Below, piece after piece: positions 14,574 through 20,245 of a DNA stretch of 20,245 bases. A model generated the notes under the pieces. That model made no database searches, had not been told where the DNA came from, and saw only the letters and a program-made list of their open reading frames with translations. This stretch comes from Candidatus Poseidoniaceae archaeon. Lineage in GTDB: Archaea; Thermoplasmatota; Poseidoniia; Poseidoniales; Poseidoniaceae. How positions within the stretch are numbered: position 1 is the first letter of the stretch; each line of letters starts with the position of its first letter. The stretch lies in assembly GCA_022451765.1 (NCBI GenBank), contig JAKUNY010000012.1:1-20245 (forward strand), written 5' to 3'. The position numbers were made by a program, and so were the translations under genes.

Positions 14574-15503
14574 ATAGTCGAATTTTGTCGCATCAAGCAC
14601 CGCTCGCCTACGGCCAGCATTCCAGTCCGACACTTGAGCCTCAGCTTCAATGACGTGATTTGGCTTAAACGACATAGCCTGATCAACCGCATCAGATGGA
14701 AGCCTGAGTTCAATTTCAATATCTTGTTCGCCTCTTAGTTTACCAACCACGGTCACACCGTCTTTCATCGATCCCTTCCCACTAAGCGTTTTCTCGACAG
14801 AGATGATCTGTATTTCACATGACTGAGTTGGTGAATGTGCGATTGCATTACGGCGTTCACTGCTGAGCTTCATGTCTCCAAGTTGTTGAATAAATCGTTC
14901 ATGACCAAGAACGGTTCCGTCCTCCTCGAGAAGAATTGGTTCTGGCTTCGATTTTGCAGCCTCTTCTTCGCGCCTTGCTAGTTCAGCCGCCTCGAGTTCT
15001 GCAGCCTCTTTGGCTTGTTGTTCTTCGATGAGACGCTGTTTTTCAGCTTCCTGCTGGCGAATGATTTCTTCAGCTTGTTTTCTTGCTTCTTCCTCCAGTT
15101 CTTGGCTTAGAGTGTCGAATTCGTCTTCCTCCGGTTCGGGCTCCGGCTCTGCAGGTACCTCTTCAATTCCACTCGGAAGTCCAATGGTTTCGAAGTACGT
15201 GTGCAAATCCGCAACCGTAACGTTTCCGTCCTTATCCATGTCTAGAACAGACATTAGTCCATTGATGACCCAACCAGGAGGTTGTGTGCCCGTTGTTTTC
15301 TCAAGAGCTTGTGAGAGTTCAAGCGGTTGGATGACTGCGTCCATGTTTGTATCAATCATCTTGATGATTTCCGCTCCGGTTAACCCGGAACCGAGAAGCC
15401 AATTTGTGAACTGCGTGTTCAACTGACCAATCATGGGATTTGTCGATACCATTTCTCGAATATGTTGTTCCATTTTTCCTTTGAGCACTTCTTTTACAGA
15501 CAT
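14568..15503 (-). CDS. EF-hand protein with coiled coil and C-terminal beta domain
   Basis: No named family recognised. Residues 40-105 hold two EF-hand-like loops. The second, Asp88 to Asp99 (DMDKDGNVTVAD), fits the calcium loop except for Asp instead of Glu at position 12. The first, Asp51 to Glu62 (DTNMDAVIQPLE), lacks the central glycine. Residues 108-125 are a Glu/Pro linker (EPEPEPEEDEFD), and about 125-195 is a highly charged alanine-rich coiled coil. Residues 225-311 look like a beta-strand domain (CEIQIISVEKTL, VTVVGKLRGEQDIEIELRLP) reminiscent of an OB-like fold, which is a guess. There is no signal peptide or membrane segment. It overlaps the acyl-CoA dehydrogenase by six bases tail to tail and follows the CCA-like gene by 43 bases. 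Calcium sensing or binding is inferred from the loops only. Confidence 0.75.
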   Translation of the reverse strand: MSVKEVLKGKMEQHIREMVSTNPMIGQLNTQFTNWLLGSGLTGAEIIKMIDTNMDAVIQPLELSQALEKTTGTQPPGWVINGLMSVLDMDKDGNVTVADLHTYFETIGLPSGIEEVPAEPEPEPEEDEFDTLSQELEEEARKQAEEIIRQQEAEKQRLIEEQQAKEAAELEAAELARREEEAAKSKPEPILLEEDGTVLGHERFIQQLGDMKLSSERRNAIAHSPTQSCEIQIISVEKTLSGKGSMKDGVTVVGKLRGEQDIEIELRLPSDAVDQAMSFKPNHVIEAEAQVSDWNAGRRRAVLDATKFDYL

Positions 15504-15538
15504 TTACCCACGTCCCAGACCTTCTCGGTACGACTTGA

Positions 15539-15545
15539 CTATAAG
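15539..15545 (-). promoter_or_regulatory. TATA-like box of the EF-hand gene
   Basis: CTTATAG on the minus strand, in the 43-base gap after the CCA-like gene, predicts a transcription start near 15516 and a leader of about 12 bases. No strong ribosome binding site follows. Confidence 0.35.
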
Positions 15546-15546
15546 G

Positions 15547-16860
15547 TCAGGGGAATTGAAGTTTTGGCCAACTTGTGGTATCTTCTGTTTGCCATGAAAG
15601 CGTGCAGAGAAGCGTATCGATATCATTGATTGATTGGAGATTTCGGGCGACTTGTTCGTAGAACAGCCATGCTTTCAGTGCGCCTAATTTCGGGCCTTGC
15701 GTGATGTTGGTCTGCTGCATGATGTACTCGCCACTTGCCAAAGGTTTGGTGTGAAAATGAACGTTGAGCTTTGCCAACCGATCAATTCGTTGCTGAACAT
15801 CGTTTTCGTCATAATGTGCGTATTGGCCAAGTTGCGTCAAAACTTTTTCCAAGCGCAAGTGTTGATGTACCCATTCACCGACTGAAACTGCATATACTCG
15901 CATCGCTGAATCCCTATCATCTGGAAGGTGCCCCATGACTGAATGACGAGAAAGAAGATTTTTCTTCTCTGCACTACTAAGTTTGAGGCTTTTTGACAAA
16001 CGTTCGCAATCGTTGAGGTTGTAATCCCTCATCAAGATCAACAAACGATCGATGACATCCTCTCCTTCGATATGATTGAGCGCTTGGATACGGATGTCGT
16101 CTTGCATCCAATCGATGCCAAAAAGCTGCTTCAGCACACCATCATCAGCCATCCGTTGAACAATTTCCGAGGCATGGTGTCCGAGTAGAATGCGCTTGAA
16201 TTCAGACCAAATACGCTCAGATGCGATGCGTCCAAGCATTGGCTTTGTTTGACGCAAAGCGGCGGCAAGGTTCAGATCAGGCCACCAGATTCCCGCTTTC
16301 CCTTGATCCATAAATCGGTAGGTACGTAGAATGCGTAAGGCATCTTCAGAAAGTCGCTTTGAAGGGTCTCCAACGGATCGAATTCGTTTCTGCTGCAGGT
16401 CTTTGCATCCGTTGTAAGGATCGTAATACGTCTCTTTTGAGACATTAACAGCGATTGAATTCATCGTCAAATCCCGTCGAGATAAATCCACAAGAAGAGA
16501 ATCTCCCCATTCAACTTCATCTGGCCGCCGGCCATCGTTGTATCCTGATTCTGTTCGAAGTGTGGTGATTTCATAATGCTCTCCACGATTTCGAAATGTA
16601 ATGGTACCGTATTTCTCTCCGGTTGGAATTGTGTCTGGATAGGCTTTCATTTCAAGAGGGGTCATCGTTGTTGCGAGATCATACTCTATTATTTTTGTGC
16701 CCAGGAGGGCGTGGCGATTTGCTCCTCCAACAATCCAAACATGCGAATTTTGATTTTCAAACCATTGAAGAATCTCAATCAGGCTATCGGGAAGATGTTG
16801 AACCATATCAGAGAATGCTGGAAGAAGGGGTAATTCTTCCATTCCGCGTACAGGGTCCAT
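15547..16860 (-). CDS. Class II tRNA nucleotidyltransferase / poly(A) polymerase family protein
   Basis: This belongs to the bacterial/eukaryotic class II CCA-adding enzyme family. Numbered from the ATG at 16860, VWIVGGANRHALLG lies at about 41-54, the active-site strand EYDLATTMTP at 59-68, SRRDLTMNSIAVN at 127-139, the base-recognition motif LSEDALRILRTYRF near 170-183 and ASERIWSEF further on. The catalytic DxD is ExD here (Glu59, Asp61), and the usual VRD after GGA is NRH. Archaea normally add CCA with the unrelated class I enzyme, so this may do another RNA-tailing or repair task. At 437 residues the length is normal. The ATG at 16860 is preferred over GTG 16869, because GGATGA sits directly against that GTG. 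The gene is divergent from the SerK-like gene. Confidence 0.88.
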   Translation of the reverse strand: MDPVRGMEELPLLPAFSDMVQHLPDSLIEILQWFENQNSHVWIVGGANRHALLGTKIIEYDLATTMTPLEMKAYPDTIPTGEKYGTITFRNRGEHYEITTLRTESGYNDGRRPDEVEWGDSLLVDLSRRDLTMNSIAVNVSKETYYDPYNGCKDLQQKRIRSVGDPSKRLSEDALRILRTYRFMDQGKAGIWWPDLNLAAALRQTKPMLGRIASERIWSEFKRILLGHHASEIVQRMADDGVLKQLFGIDWMQDDIRIQALNHIEGEDVIDRLLILMRDYNLNDCERLSKSLKLSSAEKKNLLSRHSVMGHLPDDRDSAMRVYAVSVGEWVHQHLRLEKVLTQLGQYAHYDENDVQQRIDRLAKLNVHFHTKPLASGEYIMQQTNITQGPKLGALKAWLFYEQVARNLQSINDIDTLLCTLSWQTEDTTSWPKLQFP

Positions 16861-16928
16861 GCTCGACACTCATCCTTCCGTGTTGATACAAGACAAAGCA
16901 TTATCCTGTGGATTTGGTTGGTAAGGGT

Positions 16929-17375
16929 ATGTCTTGGGGTGAAGATGATGTGCGGCTGGTCCCTGTTGAATGGCTCAAAGCACATGAAGAAATCAAGCCA
17001 AAGAACATGGAAAAACTCCTTGAAATGACCTTGAAGTGGGACGGTTTCACCAAGCCACTGATTGCAGACAAAGCCACTGGAACCATACTTGATGGGCATC
17101 ATCGCTTTGCGGTCGCTCAACGTTTGGGACTCGCTCGAATTCCTGTTGTGTGCATCGAATACCTCGATGATGATACCGTTGAACTTGAACTGTGGCCGGC
17201 ATCCGAACTTGAATCAATATCAAAGCAAGAGGTCGTTGATATGGCTCTCTCCTCCGATCTCTATCCGCCCAAAACCACGCGACATCGCATCTCGGATTAC
17301 CTACCACCAATCCATGTATCGCTCAAGAGACTCTCACTGCTTACGCCGAGTCAGCCTGTCGAGAACGGATTGTAG
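16929..17375 (+). CDS. Short SerK/SbnI-like protein (ParB/sulfiredoxin fold), possible free-serine kinase
   Basis: The 148 residues follow the ParB/sulfiredoxin fold. Specific matches are to the ADP-dependent free-serine kinase SerK of Thermococcus: VEWLKAHEEI (13-22), whose Glu20 corresponds to the catalytic glutamate, ILDGHHRFAVAQRLGL (53-68), a strand IPVVCIEYLDDD, and the C-terminal YPPKTTRHRISDYLPPIHV (112-130), which mirrors SerK's SPKTTRH ending. SerK is about 240 residues; a central segment of roughly 80 residues is missing here. Plasmid-partition ParB is therefore a less likely role, as there is no helix-turn-helix. The ATG at 16929 is preferred; a GTG at 16908 is in frame, and a weak TATA-like CATTATCC (16899-16906) would allow a leaderless start. 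It overlaps the M61 peptidase gene by 35 bases tail to tail. Confidence 0.7.
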   Translation: MSWGEDDVRLVPVEWLKAHEEIKPKNMEKLLEMTLKWDGFTKPLIADKATGTILDGHHRFAVAQRLGLARIPVVCIEYLDDDTVELELWPASELESISKQEVVDMALSSDLYPPKTTRHRISDYLPPIHVSLKRLSLLTPSQPVENGL

Positions 17376-19182
17376 ATTTCCACAAGCGATTTCCTTCGCT
17401 TGTTGTAACCGTTGGGTAATTTGGCTCGAGTGCTACATTCAATAGACACTCGTACATGACGGAATTGCGCGCATACATCACTCGTACAGTGGTTCCAACT
17501 TTTCCTTTGAGGTTTGATTTCAATTGTTCCGCATTAACGGTTCGAAGACCATCAATGGCGACAATCTCGTCCCCGACTTGCAACTGTTCTCGAACCGGCG
17601 AGTTTTGCATGTGGCTTGTAACCTTGAGTTTGTTGCCTTGTGACCGAACGTGAACACCCAGCCACCCTTGAGCGAAGTTTTCCCAGACGACACGCTCAGT
17701 GCCTGGTTTACGTTTCGGTTGCTCGGAAGGTTTGTAATCCAATCCAAAGTGTGAGAATGCTTTGTCCAAATCGAGATTACCTGCTTCTTTGGTTATCGCG
17801 TCAAGGAATGAACCAAGGCGACGACCTCCGGTTAAGGAAGTGAGACCTTTGCGGATATCGCTGTACTGAACACCTCGCATCGCTTCATTTTGCACAAAGA
17901 TGTTGTGTTTTTCATACAAGAGCTTCATTAAATCGCAAACACCGGTCGCTCCTTTCGATCGTTTTCTGAGTTCTGCATCCAAAGCGAACATGGTTAATTC
18001 ACCTTCGAGATAGTATGAGATTTGCGTTTCTCTCGAATGAGCATGACCTCTATAGAGGTGAATCCATGCCTCGTGACTCGCCTCACAGAGTGCTTGACAA
18101 GACGAGCCACTTCGTGTATGGTGTCGCTTGAGCTTTCGCTTCATGTCTGCAAAGTAATCCTCGGCGCTCCAAGCCCCTGAACGCAAGCACATGATGTCGC
18201 CGATCCATGAGGTCGCACCTTCGAACCACCACAACAAATCTGTGTTGACCTCCCGCTGTAAATCATAATCTAGGAATCGTTTTGGTCGCAATCGTTTAAC
18301 ATTCCATTGATGAACGTATTCGTGACTAAAAAGACTCACTAAGTCACGATAATCTTCAACATGTCCTGGTTGAAGAGAGGTACGCGGTACCATCGATGTT
18401 TGCGAATTTGTATGTTCGAGTCCACCTCTACCTCCATCGGTGAGGTGGAGAATGGTGTGGTACGGTTCCTCTAGCGGGCCAAAGAGTGCATGGTGCTCAG
18501 AGATGATGTTTTTCATGTCGTTAATGAATCGATTTAACATAACTTCGTTGGGCATGTTCCCTCCTGCATCCCAGTAGTGCAGCGAATGATTCCGCCCTCC
18601 AACCATGAACTTGTGGATTTCGTTCGAATTGCACTCTGCGATGCCGTCGAGAAGTGCATCTCGATGTTCAACCGAGAAGGTATGAAGTTTCGAGGAGCCT
18701 TTCTTCTGCGAGCGGACACGATCCATCTGTGTCGAAACATTCCACGTCTCCGGTAAGAGGAATTCGACTTTGTGCGGCAAATCCATGCGGCTTGAATCGA
18801 TGCCAGAGGTTGGTAGGAACCAAGTGAACGGAGGCATCAAATGGAGATGAGTTTCATCATAGTGGTTTGATCGAACGGTGTTGTCTACACAAAGAAGCTT
18901 GTAAGAAATACGAACTTTTTCAACAGACTGGATGCCTTTGATTACGATTGAATCAACATCTTTTCTCATGACATTGAGGGTTTTTCCATTTTCATCAAAT
19001 GCTTCCAAGTGCGAGACGTGCTGAATCGGTTCACGCAAAAAGTACGAACCAGGCACCCATCGTGGAAAGGACAGCTGAAGAGATGGAGATATGAACGGTG
19101 CACTCACTTCGATTTGTACACTCAGTCGTTGATCACCGGGGTCGGTTGCGTCGATCTTGAAGACGACATTTGAGCTTGTCAT
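17341..19182 (-). CDS. M61 family (glycyl aminopeptidase-like) metallopeptidase with PDZ domain
   Basis: A zinc peptidase of family M61. The zinc site HEYVHQWN is at 287-294 with a third ligand likely at Glu321 in WWFEGATSW. The preceding GGRGGLEH (250-257) is the family's substrate-binding loop. The N-terminal ~170 residues form the beta domain with FPRWVPGSYFLRE (39-51). A PDZ domain occupies about 505-600 (GWLGVHVRSQG, VGDEIVAIDGLRTVNAEQL). At 613 residues the length is standard. There is no signal peptide, so it should act in the cytosol, perhaps on peptides or damaged protein ends. It starts 14 bases after the HEAT-repeat gene stop, in the same unit; no clear ribosome binding site is visible. 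The substrate is inferred only from the family. Confidence 0.93.
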   Translation of the reverse strand: MTSSNVVFKIDATDPGDQRLSVQIEVSAPFISPSLQLSFPRWVPGSYFLREPIQHVSHLEAFDENGKTLNVMRKDVDSIVIKGIQSVEKVRISYKLLCVDNTVRSNHYDETHLHLMPPFTWFLPTSGIDSSRMDLPHKVEFLLPETWNVSTQMDRVRSQKKGSSKLHTFSVEHRDALLDGIAECNSNEIHKFMVGGRNHSLHYWDAGGNMPNEVMLNRFINDMKNIISEHHALFGPLEEPYHTILHLTDGGRGGLEHTNSQTSMVPRTSLQPGHVEDYRDLVSLFSHEYVHQWNVKRLRPKRFLDYDLQREVNTDLLWWFEGATSWIGDIMCLRSGAWSAEDYFADMKRKLKRHHTRSGSSCQALCEASHEAWIHLYRGHAHSRETQISYYLEGELTMFALDAELRKRSKGATGVCDLMKLLYEKHNIFVQNEAMRGVQYSDIRKGLTSLTGGRRLGSFLDAITKEAGNLDLDKAFSHFGLDYKPSEQPKRKPGTERVVWENFAQGWLGVHVRSQGNKLKVTSHMQNSPVREQLQVGDEIVAIDGLRTVNAEQLKSNLKGKVGTTVRVMYARNSVMYECLLNVALEPNYPTVTTSEGNRLWKSTIRSRQADSA

Positions 19183-19196
19183 GGTCGTTGGTTGCT

Positions 19197-20120
19197 CTAT
19201 GAGGTGTATAGGTTCTGTGCTGCACTCAGCACGAGTTCATCCTTAGATTCATCCAGCAATTTCTTGGCAAGGGTTTGGATTGCTGGTTCTTGTTGTCGAT
19301 GCAAAAGTCGTTCAAGCAACCTCGATTTATCGATGCTATCAACACGTTGATCAAACAATAATTCATGGCGCAGTTCATCGCTTTTGGGATCGTTTCGGCC
19401 AACCAACCATCGAGCCACAATGGAACTACTGTCCGAGTCGATTAGCATTCGAAGGCGGGAATCGTCGGCATCACTTACTGCATCCTTAAGGGATTGAACA
19501 AGGAACCTCCGTTTGGATCTATTCTTTCTTGACATGAGATCGACGAGGCGAGGGTGTTTGTGTTCAAGGGCAATTGGTACTGCGAGTTTCCAAAGGGCAT
19601 CATCATGCTCAATAGCAGACTGTAAGGCCTTAGAATCAACATCATTTAATTCCATTTTCAACAAGGACGAGGCGGCCTGAAGACGAACATCAGGATGAGT
19701 ATCTTGCAAGCTCTCAAGAAGTTTGGGAACCTGAGAATTCACAGCCGTTGCATAGGAGCGAACGACGTGATCCTCCGATGATTGGAATCTTTGTAGCTCC
19801 GTGTTTGTCGCTTCCTTTGCAGAGATGAGTTGATTGACAGCTCGTCGAACGACCACGTCATCACTGCTGTCCAACAAGAGCCGAGAAAGAGTTGCTGCTT
19901 GCTTTGAATCCGGGATTGCGTCGAGTACGGCAGCAACACATCGGTGGCCATCAATGTCGTCTCTGTTTGCGAGATCTTCAAGCAAGTGCGGGGCATGTTT
20001 CGGAGCCCAACGGCGATAAGCTTCAATCGCTTTGTTGCGAAACCAGACATCATCATCATCAAGGTAAATGGAAAACGCTTCAACGCTCTCATACGCATCA
20101 GAATCGAAGAGAATTCTCAC
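19197..20120 (-). CDS. HEAT-repeat protein, 5' end lost at contig chimera
   Basis: The protein is built of repeated helical pairs of about 30 residues: DDDDVWFRNKAIEAYRRW, DSSDDVVVRRAVNQLISA, SEDHVVRSYATAVNSQV, DTHPDVRLQAASSLLKMEL, EHDDALWKLAVPIALEHK and further weaker ones. This is a HEAT/armadillo-type scaffold for protein binding. The listed GTG at 20120 is only the first possible start; the frame continues upstream as QRRRAV, which reads like more of the same repeat, until a TGA at 20136-20138. That is where base composition jumps to high GC. The true start therefore probably lies in sequence missing from this window. It is co-directional with the M61 peptidase 14 bases downstream. Function unknown. 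Confidence 0.75.
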   Translation of the reverse strand: MRILFDSDAYESVEAFSIYLDDDDVWFRNKAIEAYRRWAPKHAPHLLEDLANRDDIDGHRCVAAVLDAIPDSKQAATLSRLLLDSSDDVVVRRAVNQLISAKEATNTELQRFQSSEDHVVRSYATAVNSQVPKLLESLQDTHPDVRLQAASSLLKMELNDVDSKALQSAIEHDDALWKLAVPIALEHKHPRLVDLMSRKNRSKRRFLVQSLKDAVSDADDSRLRMLIDSDSSSIVARWLVGRNDPKSDELRHELLFDQRVDSIDKSRLLERLLHRQQEPAIQTLAKKLLDESKDELVLSAAQNLYTS

Positions 20121-20135
20121 AGCTCGACGTCGCTG

Positions 20136-20245
20136 TCACTCCACGCCGCCTCCCTGTCCGCCGCGCGCTGCTTCCTCCAGCCCAAGCGCGGCCCGTGCAG
20201 CTCCGGGGCGGTGTACTCCCCGCTGACCGTGGGCCAGCCGCCGTC
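20136..20245. other. GC-rich terminal segment, likely foreign sequence joined to the contig
   Basis: From 20141 to the end only 23 of 105 bases are A or T (about 78% GC), against roughly balanced composition elsewhere. On the plus strand a frame through 20142-20243 is open with G or C at every third position (reading HAASLSAARCFLQPKRGP and onward), as in a gene of a high-GC organism. I do not recognise the protein. A chimeric read or assembly join is the simplest reading. Confidence 0.7.

Noticed and set aside
15010..15426. Ser/Cys-rich 138-residue plus-strand frame
   Set aside because: It is the reverse of the Glu/Ala-rich coiled coil of the EF-hand protein; such reversals give long Ser/Cys/Leu frames.
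16929..17375. Plasmid partition protein ParB
   Set aside because: There is no helix-turn-helix domain and no ParA nearby, and the C-terminal PKTTRH motif points to the SerK/SbnI group.
1..20245. tRNA, rRNA, insertion sequences, integrase or prophage genes
   Set aside because: I looked for tRNA-like cloverleaf ends, terminal repeats and transposase motifs and saw none.
20136..20245. GC-rich end as a mobile element or a real neighbouring gene
   Set aside because: The abrupt switch within a gene, at the very end of the contig, fits a chimera better, and nothing in it resembles an element boundary.

Overview
The window reads as a chromosomal segment of a euryarchaeon, most likely a marine Thermoplasmatota lineage (Poseidoniales, Marine Group II, or a close relative). 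The evidence is archaeal information machinery: ribosomal protein eS6 next to aIF2-gamma and a PIN protein, Orc1/Cdc6, archaeal Dph2 and DUF357. It comes with bacterial-type genes such as a class II HMG-CoA reductase, an acyl-CoA dehydrogenase and a class II tRNA nucleotidyltransferase-like protein. Base composition is moderate and coding density very high. The lineage is inferred from gene content; no rRNA or tRNA gene is present.

Layout. Positions 3-2597 (+) hold the end of smc followed by scpA and scpB, a complete condensin locus apart from the missing SMC N-terminus. HMG-CoA reductase (2598-3893, -) abuts scpB tail to tail. A 216-base divergent intergenic region follows, holding a symmetric array of six TTAACG half-sites. 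Next is a tightly overlapping (+) operon of three genes: an ORC/ExeA-like AAA+ ATPase with a winged helix, a beta-propeller-like protein with a helical tail, and DUF357 (4110-7160). On the minus strand, 7147-13284 carries a winged-helix regulator with a leaderless promoter, the translation operon eS6 > aIF2-gamma > PIN, and the run GcvH-like > phosphoribosyltransferase > Dph2 > Orc1/Cdc6. An acyl-CoA dehydrogenase (+) follows. Then come a class II CCA/poly(A) polymerase-like protein and an EF-hand coiled-coil protein (-), a short SerK/ParB-fold protein (+), and an M61 peptidase with a PDZ domain behind a HEAT-repeat protein (-).

Functionally, chromosome maintenance (SMC-ScpAB, Orc1/Cdc6 and perhaps the ORC-like ATPase) and translation (eS6, aIF2-gamma, Dph2 modification of EF-2) dominate, with isoprenoid lipid synthesis (HMGR), nucleotide salvage and acyl-CoA oxidation alongside. 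Every convergent gene pair overlaps or abuts, as expected of a streamlined genome. Ribosome binding sites follow the GGAGGTGA pattern, often only four bases from the start, and several starts are TTG or GTG.

The least explained parts are the AAA+/propeller/DUF357 operon with its upstream dyad array, a GcvH-like protein lacking the lipoyl lysine, and an aIF2-gamma lacking its zinc-knuckle cysteines. The last ~110 bases are about 78% GC and look like foreign sequence joined at the contig end; they cut off the start of the HEAT-repeat gene.
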